A stretch of 64,000 nucleotides of DNA, from positions 1,156,001 through 1,220,000 of the forward strand of contig NZ_CP139420.1 in NCBI RefSeq assembly GCF_034119845.1. The letters run 5' to 3'. Below, in pieces: positions 33,710-42,242 of the stretch (position 1 is its first letter; each line of letters starts with the position of its first letter). The stretch is from Flavobacterium sp. NG2 (lineage in GTDB: Bacteria; Bacteroidota; Bacteroidia; Flavobacteriales; Flavobacteriaceae). Under the pieces are notes generated by a model that was given only the letters and a program-made list of their open reading frames with translations, did not search any database and had not been told where the DNA came from. Both the position numbers and the translations under genes were made by a program.

Positions 33710-33741
33710 TAGACGAATGGACTGTTTCTGTAGATGAAATA
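33710..33741 (-). promoter_or_regulatory. LytTR-like direct repeat between the STAS and TPR-OMP genes
   Basis: TAGACGAATGG (33710-33720) and TAGATGAAATA (33731-33741) are direct repeats with a 21-bp period. On the minus strand the first reads TCCATTCGT, 8 of 9 positions of the LytTR half-site consensus WMMGTTNRK. It lies 63 bp upstream of STAS and 51 bp upstream of the TPR-OMP start. TAACTTGC at 33757 could be a weak -7 for the latter. Confidence 0.45.
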
Positions 33742-33791
33742 TTACGATATTATCATTAACTTGCATCACTGAACCCCAGAATTTAATAACC

Positions 33792-35852
33792 ATGAAATTA
33801 TCACAACGCCTCTTTTTTTTATTGATATTTATTTTAAGTTTTTCATTACAAGCACAAGAGATGAAGACAGGATTTGAACATCTTGAAAAAGGAGAGTTTG
33901 CAAAAGCCGAAGTTTTTTTTAAAAACATATTAAAAGAATATCCTGACAATAAAACCGCTCGTTTGTGTTATGCTAGGGCTATAGGACTAAATCAGCAAGC
34001 AGAAAAAGCTTTGGTTAATTTTATTGAATTAAAAAAAGAATATCCTGGAGATTTAGAAATAGAACTGAATTATGCTGAAGCCTTATTGTGGAACAAGAAA
34101 TTTAGTGATGCTAAAGTGTTTTATAGTAGTCTAGTAGCGAAAAATCCAACGAATTTTGTAGCCCATTTAGGTTTTGCCAATACTTTATCCAATCTGAAAG
34201 AATATCCTGAGGCTTTAGCAAATGTAAATAAAGCTTTGACTCTTTCGCCAAATAATCCTGGCGCATTGATATCTAGAAAATATATTAAGTTGGGATTTGC
34301 TTACCAATATGTAAAAGAAAAGAAATTTGCTGAAGCAGAAGTTTTTTATGATGAAATCTTAACTGATTTTCCATTGGATAAGGAGACCTTAATGAATAAA
34401 GCGAACATGTATTTGGTTACAAAGGACATTGAAAAAGGTAAAGCTGTATATGGTCTTTTGGCTAAAGATCAGCCAGTGATTGCATTGAACGGATTGTCAT
34501 TGTTAGAACATAACGATAAGAAAGATAAAAAAGCACTTGAGTTAGCGTCGGAGTCTATAGGGATATCTAAAGCATTAGAAGATGAGGCATTGAAGAAACA
34601 AACGCAAGAACGTTATGTACAAGCGCTAATTTGGAATAAGAAATACAAAGAAGCTGGAACTGAAATCAGTAGTTTAGAAAAAAAGTTTCCTAATGAAAAT
34701 TGGGTTTTATCGTTGGCTGCTACACTGGCAATTTATAAGAGTGACTTTCCTGAAAGTATAAAGTATTATGAGACTATTCTAGAAAATGATACTAAATCAT
34801 TTGATGGGAATTTAGGAATTGCAAATGCCTTTTATGCTTCGGGTAAGATATCGAAAGCTTATCAAGCAGCATTAACTACTTTAAGTATTTTTAATAATCA
34901 AGGGGATGCGCTTAATTTTGTTAAAAAAATTGAGGATGAGTTTACACCCTTTGTAGAAGAGAAATTTAGCTATTCTTTTGATAATGGAAACAACACTGCT
35001 CTTGCTTCTCGGACTTTAATTAGTTTTCCTTTGTCAACTAAATGGACTGTTAATACAACTTATCAATTTAGAAAGACTGAAAATACAGTAACCAAAGTAG
35101 ATGCTAGGAGTAATGATTTTATAGTAGGAGCGAGTTATCAATTTCACCCTAAGATTAGCTATACTTTTGAAGCTGGAATTAATTCCGCAAACTCTACGAC
35201 TGTGAGCTATAATCAAGCTTTAATTAATACGTATTTTAAAATAAAACCTTTTAAGTTGCAAGATTTAGAATTAGGATATAAAAGAGAAATGCAAAATTTT
35301 AATTCAGATTTGATTGACAAGCAAATTGCTACTAATAATTATTACATGAATTATAATCTGAGTACTAATTTTAATTTTGGATGGTTTACTCAATATTTTT
35401 TCACTTCTCAAACAGATAACAATAGTCGTAATTTATTGTTTACTTCTTTTTATTATAACTTCATGTCAAATCCTGTTTTAAAAGGAGGATTAAATTATCA
35501 ATATATTGCATTTAAAGACCGTGTACCTGCGGATTATTTTAGTCCAAAGAAATTTAATGCTGTGGAACTTTTTATCGAATTATTAAAAGACGAAAAAATA
35601 ACTGAAGTAAAAAGCTGGTTTTACAATGCTAATTTAGCCACAGGTTATCAGTTTATTGAAGATAATAGCAAGCAATGGACTTATCGTATTCAAGCTAAAT
35701 TTGGATATAGATTTAATGATAGATTATTAGCAAATTTATATGGAACTCGAAGTAATATTGCATCTACTACAGCTGCTGGATTTACATTTAATGAGTTTGG
35801 TCTTCGTCTAAAATGGAATCTTACTCAGAAGCCTATTTTTAGACTGAAATAA
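33792..35852 (+). CDS. TPR outer-membrane beta-barrel protein (polysaccharide export porin candidate)
   Basis: The 686-residue protein has a signal peptide (cleavage after SLQAQ, near residue 22), about ten tetratricopeptide-like helical repeats across residues 25-380 (for example FEHLEKGEFAKAEVFFKNILKEYP given in parts as GEFAKAEVFFKN), and a C-terminal beta-barrel of roughly 300 residues ending FGLRLKWNLTQKPIFRLK. TPR plus barrel is the layout of BcsC, PgaA and PelB, which carry exopolysaccharide through the outer membrane. It is smaller than those, closer to YaiO-type proteins. It is divergent from STAS-flippase-GT4 and ends at a strong terminator. Confidence 0.85.
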   Translation: MKLSQRLFFLLIFILSFSLQAQEMKTGFEHLEKGEFAKAEVFFKNILKEYPDNKTARLCYARAIGLNQQAEKALVNFIELKKEYPGDLEIELNYAEALLWNKKFSDAKVFYSSLVAKNPTNFVAHLGFANTLSNLKEYPEALANVNKALTLSPNNPGALISRKYIKLGFAYQYVKEKKFAEAEVFYDEILTDFPLDKETLMNKANMYLVTKDIEKGKAVYGLLAKDQPVIALNGLSLLEHNDKKDKKALELASESIGISKALEDEALKKQTQERYVQALIWNKKYKEAGTEISSLEKKFPNENWVLSLAATLAIYKSDFPESIKYYETILENDTKSFDGNLGIANAFYASGKISKAYQAALTTLSIFNNQGDALNFVKKIEDEFTPFVEEKFSYSFDNGNNTALASRTLISFPLSTKWTVNTTYQFRKTENTVTKVDARSNDFIVGASYQFHPKISYTFEAGINSANSTTVSYNQALINTYFKIKPFKLQDLELGYKREMQNFNSDLIDKQIATNNYYMNYNLSTNFNFGWFTQYFFTSQTDNNSRNLLFTSFYYNFMSNPVLKGGLNYQYIAFKDRVPADYFSPKKFNAVELFIELLKDEKITEVKSWFYNANLATGYQFIEDNSKQWTYRIQAKFGYRFNDRLLANLYGTRSNIASTTAAGFTFNEFGLRLKWNLTQKPIFRLK

Positions 35853-35875
35853 TGATTATCCATTATGAAAGAAAA

Positions 35876-35905
35876 GGAGCCATCATGTTTGATGGCTCCT
35901 TTTTT
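35876..35905 (+). terminator. Terminator after the TPR-OMP gene
   Basis: The perfect 10-bp stem GGAGCCATCA / TGATGGCTCC with loop TGTT is followed by six T residues, 24 bp after the stop codon. Confidence 0.9.
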
Positions 35906-35908
35906 AGT

Positions 35909-36180
35909 AAAAAAAAGACTGCTCGTGGTAGCAGCCTTTTCCAACTAAACAATAGTTAACAATTAATTTGTTTTGGAATTGTTTGTTTGCTTTTATTTCA
36001 ATGTATCAGGTATTTTAATATTTAATAATAGCTATAGTTTTTGAAAACGTGTTGTCTTAATTATAATTTTGGGTCAAAAAGAGTGTGAAATGGTATGGTT
36101 TTTAAATTTCCTTTTTATTATATAGTGTAAAGGTATGGTGATTATGGAAGGAAAATAAGATTTTTCGTCAGAATCCAATT
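35909..36180 (-). ncRNA. Candidate leftward small RNA (weak)
   Basis: This 270-bp stretch has no plausible gene. Read leftward, it starts below a LytTR-like repeat at 36186-36217, has a possible -7 sequence TACCTTTA (36135-36128), and ends at a hairpin (GGCTGCT / AGCAGTC, 35917-35936) followed by eight U residues in the transcript. The other three copies of that repeat also lie upstream of leftward transcription units. No conservation can be tested here, and the rightward strand could also use the hairpin. Confidence 0.25.
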
Positions 36181-36185
36181 TACGA

Positions 36186-36217
36186 TAGACGAATGGTTAT
36201 TTAATGTAGATTACCTT
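36186..36217 (-). promoter_or_regulatory. LytTR-like direct repeat in the gene-free region
   Basis: TAGACGAATGG at 36186-36196 matches the box at 33710 exactly (12 bp including the preceding A). The second half, TAGATTACCTT at 36207-36217, follows at the same 21-bp period, and TGTAGAT is shared with the other site. No protein gene begins on either side within range. Confidence 0.4.
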
Positions 36218-36231
36218 AATAGGTAAAATAT

Positions 36232-36267
36232 AAAAGCCTATTTTGAATTGCTTCAAAATAGGCTTTT
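36232..36267. terminator. Bidirectional terminator beside the 115-aa gene
   Basis: A perfect 16-bp stem AAAAGCCTATTTTGAA / TTCAAAATAGGCTTTT has a 4-base loop. It lies 23 bp beyond the stop of the leftward gene ending at 36290 and can end transcription in both directions. Confidence 0.85.
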
Positions 36268-36289
36268 ATTATAAGATAGGAAGAAAATA

Positions 36290-36637
36290 TTAATTTGCCA
36301 TTTGCAAATTATCTTCTTTAAATCCTATTAATGTCCTTATTTCATAGGTGTTAGGTAGGAATGTCTCTTCTTTTGATCGAATTAAATGATCTTCGATTAA
36401 AGAGCTATGAATGATAATCGAAGTTTCATCTTTTTTTAAACGTTGTATTTCGTACTTACTCATAGGACCTGCCCAAGCTGCATTATAACAGTAGCCAATT
36501 TTATTTTTTCGGACAAAAGTAATATGCTTATCGTTAATCATTGACCACCTAAGAGATATTAAATAATAACCACTTTGGTTTTCAGGTAAAAAACTGTCAT
36601 TAGAAGAAAATCCCGTATTTGTAATAATCACTCCCAT
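36290..36637 (-). CDS. Uncharacterised 115-residue protein beside the NO-signalling operon
   Basis: I do not recognise a family. The protein is soluble, with no signal peptide or membrane helix, mixed alpha/beta in composition, and rich in Ser, Asn, Ile and Lys. Aromatic positions such as YYLISLRWSM and GYCYNAAWAGPM stand out. It has its own terminator downstream and a LytTR-like repeat 41 bp upstream of its ATG, so it is probably a separate target of the regulator encoded next to it rather than the last gene of that operon. It may be an effector or feedback component. Confidence 0.6.
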   Translation of the reverse strand: MGVIITNTGFSSNDSFLPENQSGYYLISLRWSMINDKHITFVRKNKIGYCYNAAWAGPMSKYEIQRLKKDETSIIIHSSLIEDHLIRSKEETFLPNTYEIRTLIGFKEDNLQMAN

Positions 36638-36677
36638 AATATTTAGTCTAATATTAGATAGCTAATATAGAGATAAT

Positions 36678-36709
36678 TAGGTTAAACGGCAATATTTATC
36701 GATGAACGA
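36678..36709 (-). promoter_or_regulatory. LytTR-like direct repeat upstream of the 115-aa gene
   Basis: TAGGTTAAACG (36678-36688) and TCGATGAACGA (36699-36709) are related to the other boxes. On the minus strand they contain CGTTCAT and CCGTTTAA, each fitting the LytTR half-site at 7 of 9 positions, with a 20-bp period. They end 41 bp before the start codon at 36637. Confidence 0.4.
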
Positions 36710-36740
36710 CTTGTTTTTTGTTTATTTAGTAGGTTAAGAA

Positions 36741-37454
36741 CTACAAAACATCTATTCTGTTTAATAATTCACTTCTGTTTGAACGGCTTATTGGAACGAC
36801 TTCTTTACCAATTAGGATGCTATTGTCTTCAATATCAATAATTTTTTTGATGTTAATGATATAGGAACGATGTACTTTTATAAATAAATCAACCGGGAGC
36901 TTTTCTTCAATTTTTTTTAACGACGAATGGACAATATAATTTTTAGCTTCGGTTTTAATGTGGATATAATCCCCTTTGGCTTCAATAATGGTTACTTCTT
37001 CTAAATTGATTTTAATTAGACGTCTGTCTACATTAATGTAAAAGTCACTTGTAGGTTCTTCTTTTGCTGTTGAGGTATTAGTAAAACTAGTAGTTGATGA
37101 AGCTAAGGCTTGTACTTTTTCAATGGCCTTAATAAAACGAGCTTCAGTGATTGGTTTAACTAAGTAGTCAATAATGCATTTGTATTCAAAAGCTTCAATT
37201 GCAAAGTTTTTGTCAGAAGTTACAAGAATAATATGAGGAGGATCTTTAATAGTTTGTACAAAGTCAATACCTGTGAAATTAGGCATATGAATGTCTAAAA
37301 AAACTAAGTCAACAGTTTCTTGATTTAAAAATTTGATTGCTTCAATTGCATTTGAAAATTCTCCCAAAATATTTATTTCAGGATGATTTAAGTTAATGAA
37401 CTGAGCAATTATGGCTCTAGCTAATTCCTCGTCATCTACAATAATGCAATTCAT
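36741..37454 (-). CDS. LytTR-family response regulator
   Basis: The 237-residue cytoplasmic regulator has an N-terminal receiver (IIVDDEELAR at 4-13, phospho-acceptor Asp in LVFLDIHMPNF near residue 54, Lys in YLVKPITEARF near 106) and a C-terminal LytTR DNA-binding domain (EVTIIEAKGDYIHIKTEAKN near residues 150-170, then HRSYIINIKKI). LytTR proteins bind pairs of short direct repeats about 21 bp apart. It is the last gene of the seven-gene signalling operon, 13 bp after the Hpt gene, and is the only member with a DNA-binding output. Candidate sites are at 33710, 36186, 36678 and 43286. Confidence 0.95.
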   Translation of the reverse strand: MNCIIVDDEELARAIIAQFINLNHPEINILGEFSNAIEAIKFLNQETVDLVFLDIHMPNFTGIDFVQTIKDPPHIILVTSDKNFAIEAFEYKCIIDYLVKPITEARFIKAIEKVQALASSTTSFTNTSTAKEEPTSDFYINVDRRLIKINLEEVTIIEAKGDYIHIKTEAKNYIVHSSLKKIEEKLPVDLFIKVHRSYIINIKKIIDIEDNSILIGKEVVPISRSNRSELLNRIDVL

Positions 37455-37467
37455 TTAGGCAGTGTTT

Positions 37468-37785
37468 TTATAAGTCTTTCACAAACTCCTGCATGAGATT
37501 TAATATTGTTTCAAATTCATCTTGCAGCGTCAAAGAATTCTGTTTTAAATTTTCTTCGAAATCAGAAGCAATATAATAACTTTTTTCGAGACCAAGAATA
37601 GAAACTTTATGTTTGAGTTTGTGCACAGCTTGAGCAGCTTGAATATGCTTGTTGTTTAAAATTTCATTTTGATACACTTCTATTTCAATAGGGAGTTCTC
37701 GTTTTAAAATTGAAATTAGTTTGTTCTTAAATTCAATATTATCGCCAGATAAGTTGTTTATGTATTCTAAATTTGGAGTTTCCAT
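37468..37785 (-). CDS. Histidine phosphotransfer (Hpt) protein
   Basis: This 105-residue all-helical protein carries the Hpt phosphoryl-acceptor motif AVHKLKHKVSILGLE near residues 58-72. The family normally has H-x-L-K-G/S, and here the acceptor is probably the His in AVHKLKH. Hpt proteins pass phosphoryl groups between receivers and kinases. Its start overlaps the kinase stop by 1 bp, and it is followed by the LytTR regulator, so it probably collects signal from both kinases and passes it to that regulator and perhaps to the single receiver at the operon start. Confidence 0.85.
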   Translation of the reverse strand: METPNLEYINNLSGDNIEFKNKLISILKRELPIEIEVYQNEILNNKHIQAAQAVHKLKHKVSILGLEKSYYIASDFEENLKQNSLTLQDEFETILNLMQEFVKDL

Positions 37786-38807
37786 TATTTTTTAGGTATT
37801 GTAAAGTAAAAAGTACTTCCTGAATTTTCTTGGCTTTCAAGCCAAATTTTTCCAGAATAATATTCTATAATTTTTTTTACTATTGATAAGCCAATTCCTG
37901 AAGAAGTAGCGTCATTTTGTAATTTTGAAAAGATATCAAATATTTTGTTATGATATGCTTCGGGTATACCATTACCATTGTCTTTCACATAAAAGGTAAA
38001 AGCATCTTCGTTTTCAGTAACGCCTAATTCTATTTTAATGATGTCATTATTATTGTATTTAATTCCATTTTGAATTAAATTTTGAAATAATTGTCTGAAT
38101 CTAAAATCATTTCCTTTTAGCTTTGGTAATGGATTATTTATTGTAATTGTGGTGTTTTCTGATATTTGAAGGGTGTTAATTATGTCTGAAACTAAAACAT
38201 TTAAATCAATAAAAATATCGTCAACTTGTTTTTCAATATAAGAATAGTTTAATATTCCTTTTATAAGTAAATCCATCTTTTCTACATTCGATAAAATGAG
38301 ATTCAAAGATTTTAAATTTTCTTGATTCATCAAATTAGCATTATCTTCAATAAACCAATTGATAAGTGTGTCAATGCTACGCAATGGTGCTTTTAGGTCA
38401 TGAGATACCATATGGGCATATTCATTTAGAGCTTTATTCTGTTTTTCAAGGTTCAAAAGCAATTCTTCTCTTTGTTTGTTGATTTTTATAATTTCTAGAG
38501 ATTGCTTTTTAATATACTCTGATGAATCAAAATTTTCTTTTTTAATCGATAATTCTACATCAAAATTCATGGAATCTAATATAGATTGTAAATTTTGATT
38601 GATTTCTTTTAGACTTTCAGCTTCATCTCTCAATTTTTGATTTGCCTCAAAAAGTTCGTCAGAACTAATTTTCATTGCACGTTGAAGCATATCGATTTGA
38701 CTTTCATAATTTTGGTATGAATCGTTCACAGCCTCTAAAAACAGATCCAAATCGTTCAGGCCACCTTTTAATTTTTTATCTATTTGTCGTTTTAATAATG
38801 GGTTCAT
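37785..38807 (-). CDS. Cytoplasmic sensor histidine kinase (FIST-associated)
   Basis: The 340-residue protein has no membrane helix. Residues about 1-120 are coiled coil. The HisKA motif YAHMVSHDLKAPLRS is near residue 130. The HATPase domain has the N box (LIQNGIKYNN), G1 (DNGNGIP) and G2 (GIGLSIVKK). It overlaps the FIST gene upstream and the Hpt gene downstream by 1 bp each. In proteobacteria, NosP-type FIST proteins control such stand-alone kinases, so the FIST protein is its likely sensor partner. Confidence 0.9.
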   Translation of the reverse strand: MNPLLKRQIDKKLKGGLNDLDLFLEAVNDSYQNYESQIDMLQRAMKISSDELFEANQKLRDEAESLKEINQNLQSILDSMNFDVELSIKKENFDSSEYIKKQSLEIIKINKQREELLLNLEKQNKALNEYAHMVSHDLKAPLRSIDTLINWFIEDNANLMNQENLKSLNLILSNVEKMDLLIKGILNYSYIEKQVDDIFIDLNVLVSDIINTLQISENTTITINNPLPKLKGNDFRFRQLFQNLIQNGIKYNNNDIIKIELGVTENEDAFTFYVKDNGNGIPEAYHNKIFDIFSKLQNDATSSGIGLSIVKKIIEYYSGKIWLESQENSGSTFYFTIPKK

Positions 38808-39940
38808 TATTCGCTGATTAAGGTAAGTGTCATTGTTTGATTATGAAGTTCGCAGGCTTGGTTTCCATTAAAAGGAGCCATTTCGCCATAAGAATAAAAA
38901 CCAGTCATGGGGATTGATTTTCCGATGGTATCTCTTACTTGTTCTAACTCTTCTTCAACACGCTGATTCATGACTAATTTTCGTCCAATACAACTTACTA
39001 TTATAGCTAATTCTGGTTTTGTAACCCTATGGTCCATTGCGTAACATGCGGCTTTATGAGCTCCTTGCGCAATACCGTCTACTGAGGCCATCATCAATTG
39101 AACTCGTGAGTTTTCAGGAACATCACCTGCTAATATCATGGATTGTTCTTTATGATTGATATTTAAAATAGTACGTACAACAGGTGTTTTTTTGTTTTCA
39201 GGGGTAACATTTAAAGGATACAATAATGACGCTTGAGGTAATTCGTTAGATTTGTCACCTAAATATTTTTTATACAAATCTAGTGCTGGTTGTCCATCAA
39301 TTTCGTATAATATGTTTTCTTCTGATTTAGTGATTACTCGTTCGGGTCCAAATGGGATCCATCCTCCGAAACTAGAATACGATATGTCTAAGCTATTGCC
39401 ATGCAGTCCAATCAAAATGACTTCGCCTTCTTTAGGGTCTTCTTTATAGGAGGCAATAGTTTTTTCAAATCGTGCATCATCACCACACATTCCTCCAGTT
39501 ATAGAAATATTTGAATCAATTTTGGATTCTAAACCATTAATTAATGAACTTCCGTTTACAAAACTTCCTTCAGATAAAACAAATAAGTGTTTAAGATTTG
39601 TTTTGGGAATTTTATTATATAATGTTTCGCCTAATTTTTTCCCATCTTTATTGAAATCTAAAATATTTTGTCGTTCGACAATAAAGTTACTTTTTTCAAA
39701 CTCAATTGCTGTAACGGAAATAGATTCGTCATGTACATTACAACCGAGTATTTCCCCAGACGAAGAACCAAAAACGAGATGTTCATATGGAAATTCTTGT
39801 CGAATATCAGCAATAATTTCAGGTTTTTCTAACAAAAAGCGATTTCCAAAAATTAAAACTAATGGATTTGTTAGGGTACTTTTTTCCTGATAGTAATTCC
39901 AATCTTGATTTTCTACTTTATATGCTTGAATAATTTTCAT
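38807..39940 (-). CDS. FIST-domain sensor protein (NosP-like)
   Basis: The 377-residue cytoplasmic protein has the FIST N domain (FGSSSGEILG near residue 58, ITGGMCGDD near 148) followed by the FIST C domain (MTGFYSYGEMAPF near 347, ending ELHNQTMTLTLI). FIST proteins were predicted as small-ligand sensors, and the studied NosP members bind heme and sense nitric oxide. Heme binding cannot be shown from sequence. It sits between the H-NOX-associated kinase (4-bp gap) and the second kinase (1-bp overlap), where NosP genes are found in other phyla. Confidence 0.9.
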   Translation of the reverse strand: MKIIQAYKVENQDWNYYQEKSTLTNPLVLIFGNRFLLEKPEIIADIRQEFPYEHLVFGSSSGEILGCNVHDESISVTAIEFEKSNFIVERQNILDFNKDGKKLGETLYNKIPKTNLKHLFVLSEGSFVNGSSLINGLESKIDSNISITGGMCGDDARFEKTIASYKEDPKEGEVILIGLHGNSLDISYSSFGGWIPFGPERVITKSEENILYEIDGQPALDLYKKYLGDKSNELPQASLLYPLNVTPENKKTPVVRTILNINHKEQSMILAGDVPENSRVQLMMASVDGIAQGAHKAACYAMDHRVTKPELAIIVSCIGRKLVMNQRVEEELEQVRDTIGKSIPMTGFYSYGEMAPFNGNQACELHNQTMTLTLISE

Positions 39941-39944
39941 CGGT

Positions 39945-42242
39945 CTATTTGTTTAATCTTACAAAAAAAGTAGTGCCTATTCCTACTTCGCTTTCAATCC
40001 ATATTTTACCTTTATAGAATTCTATAATTTTTTTGACAATAGATAACCCTAGTCCTGTTGAATGCTTACTGTTAGTATAGGCTTTGAAGGTCTCGAATAT
40101 TTTTTCATGAATATCCTTAGGCATCCCTACGCCATTGTCTTTCACTTGGAAAACATAATGATCTTCAAATTCCTCTGACATAATTACTACTAGCCCCTCT
40201 TTTTTGTCAATATAATTAACCGCATTCCCTATTAAATTTTGGAATAACTGTTGAATTCTAAAACGGTCTGCTTTAATGATAGGTAATTCATTATTTATGG
40301 TAATTGTTATGTGTTCGGGGATATGAATAATATCAATAATACTTTTTACAATATCATGTACATTCACATTCTCATTTTTGGATTCTTCTTTGTCAATTTT
40401 AGAGTAAGTCAGAATTCCTTCGATCAGGTGATCCATCTTTTCAATTTTGTTTTCAATCAATGAAAAGTATTTCACAGTTTGTGCATCAAAGTTATTTTCG
40501 TTTTCCTCTTTTATCCACGAAATTATAGAATTCATGCTTCGTAACGGTGATTTTAAATCATGTGATACAATTTGAGCATAATCCTCCAATTCTTTATTTG
40601 TTTTTGCTAAATCTTCAAGTAAAATTTCTTTTTGTTCTTCAAGTTCTTTTTTCTTTGTAACATCTTCTTCAATAGCAAAAAATTTAATAATCTCACCTTT
40701 TTTATTGTACAATGCTTGTCCTTGAATGCGTACCCAATATTTCTTTTTGTCTTTTGAGTAGTTAATGATTTCACAGTTAAAAGGTAATCCTTTGGATATT
40801 TGTTCTTTCATATAATGAACCGTTTCCAAGTTGGTTTCTTCTCCTTGTAATAGGTGTCCCGGTTTTTTACCTGTGATTTCTTCAGCGTTATAGCCTGCCA
40901 TTTTTAGAAAACTTGTATTTGCCCATTCAATTTTTCCTTCAGCATCACAAATAATTACGGCATTAATGTTTTTTTCGGCAATTAAGGATAGTAGGTATAG
41001 CTTTTCCTCTTGTTCCTTTTGTTCAGTGATATCCAAGTGTATCCCAATCGAACCAATGGATTCCCCGTTCATATTATAGTTTGGAGCACCGCTTACTAGC
41101 CAAGTTTTAGGGGTGTTGTTTTTATTAATAATTTTTACTTCATATGAATCTGTTATGCCTTCTCGTCGTAAATTTTCCTTCGACTCTACAATTTTTTGGC
41201 TTTCTGGAGTTAAAAATAATTCCCCTGCTTTAGCTCCAATTAATTCTTTAAGTGAATAGCCGCTCATGTCAATAAAACTTTGATTAGCCATTGTTATGAC
41301 ATCATCTAAGTTTACCTCGAGTAAGCCTAAATTCATATTGGCAATAATGTTTCGGTATTTTTCTTTTTCGATTTGCAAACTGTCATCGTATTTCTTTTTT
41401 AGGGAAATGTCTTCAAGAATTGCAAAATATTGAGTTGCTTTGCCATTATGGTCTTTTATGGGTTGTCCTTTGACTCTAGACCAAAAGTTCTTTTCGTTTT
41501 TGTGGTTATGAAATAATTCTACTTCAAATGATTCTCCTGTATAAAAGGCGTTGACCATTCTTCGTATTTCTTCTTTATCAGTTTGAGGGGTTTTCCCAAT
41601 TTCAATTGGAGTTTTTCCAATAATTTCTGCTCTGCTATATCCAGTTAGATTTAAAAAGGAATCATTACACCAAAAAATAGTACCATCAAGTTTTGTAAAT
41701 ACAACACCATTCGGATTAGCACTAGCTACATAGGAAAGTCGGTTTAACTCTTCTTTGTCTTTCTTGAGTTGGTTTTTTTGTTTGTTGATTGTTAATAATA
41801 ATTCTTTTAATTCTTTAGAAGAATTTTCAGAGTTATTAAGTACATGAAGTAAGTCTAGAAGAGGGTCATGGTGAGCAAAATCGTCAAGTACTAGTTTTTT
41901 TTCAATAACGTCATTCATGGAGGTAAACCATGGAGTTCCTACAAATAATAAATTTCCATCAATTTCTTCAAACTGGCCACGAAGTGAAACTCCGTTAGGT
42001 TTGTATTCAAGTAGGATATGCTGGTCGTTATTTTTAATAATTTCATGAAAAGTAGGCTGGATTAAAAACGGCCTTTTTATTTCAAAAAAATCTAAAAAAG
42101 AATAGTTATTGCGTAGTTCTGAACCTATTTTTGATAAACTTTTACCGTAACTTATAATTTGTAAATCAGGTGAAATTAGAATATAAAACGGAAACAATCT
42201 GTTAAAACTATCTTCATTAAATTTTAATTCTAACTTTGTCAT
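39945..42242 (-). CDS. H-NOX-associated multi-PAS histidine kinase
   Basis: This 765-residue cytoplasmic kinase begins with a region like the heme-NO-binding-associated (HNOBA) domain of guanylate cyclases (FNRLFPFYILISPDLQII, then FFEIKRPF, about residues 12-60). A short coiled coil follows. Three PAS domains lie at about 170-285, 292-410 and 415-535 (each with an RP/GY-type GYSRAEIIGK or GYNAEEITGK segment). HisKA contains YAQIVSHDLKSPLRS near 553. HATPase has NLIGNAVNY, DNGVGMP and GLGLSIVKK. Its start is directly adjacent to the H-NOX stop (no gap). An HNOBA kinase beside H-NOX is the standard NO-sensing pair. Confidence 0.9.
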   Translation of the reverse strand: MTKLELKFNEDSFNRLFPFYILISPDLQIISYGKSLSKIGSELRNNYSFLDFFEIKRPFLIQPTFHEIIKNNDQHILLEYKPNGVSLRGQFEEIDGNLLFVGTPWFTSMNDVIEKKLVLDDFAHHDPLLDLLHVLNNSENSSKELKELLLTINKQKNQLKKDKEELNRLSYVASANPNGVVFTKLDGTIFWCNDSFLNLTGYSRAEIIGKTPIEIGKTPQTDKEEIRRMVNAFYTGESFEVELFHNHKNEKNFWSRVKGQPIKDHNGKATQYFAILEDISLKKKYDDSLQIEKEKYRNIIANMNLGLLEVNLDDVITMANQSFIDMSGYSLKELIGAKAGELFLTPESQKIVESKENLRREGITDSYEVKIINKNNTPKTWLVSGAPNYNMNGESIGSIGIHLDITEQKEQEEKLYLLSLIAEKNINAVIICDAEGKIEWANTSFLKMAGYNAEEITGKKPGHLLQGEETNLETVHYMKEQISKGLPFNCEIINYSKDKKKYWVRIQGQALYNKKGEIIKFFAIEEDVTKKKELEEQKEILLEDLAKTNKELEDYAQIVSHDLKSPLRSMNSIISWIKEENENNFDAQTVKYFSLIENKIEKMDHLIEGILTYSKIDKEESKNENVNVHDIVKSIIDIIHIPEHITITINNELPIIKADRFRIQQLFQNLIGNAVNYIDKKEGLVVIMSEEFEDHYVFQVKDNGVGMPKDIHEKIFETFKAYTNSKHSTGLGLSIVKKIIEFYKGKIWIESEVGIGTTFFVRLNK

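Noticed and set aside
36908..36935. Another ACGAATGGAC word similar to the LytTR-like boxes
   Set aside because: It lies inside the LytTR coding sequence, encodes conserved residues and has no partner box at 20-21 bp.
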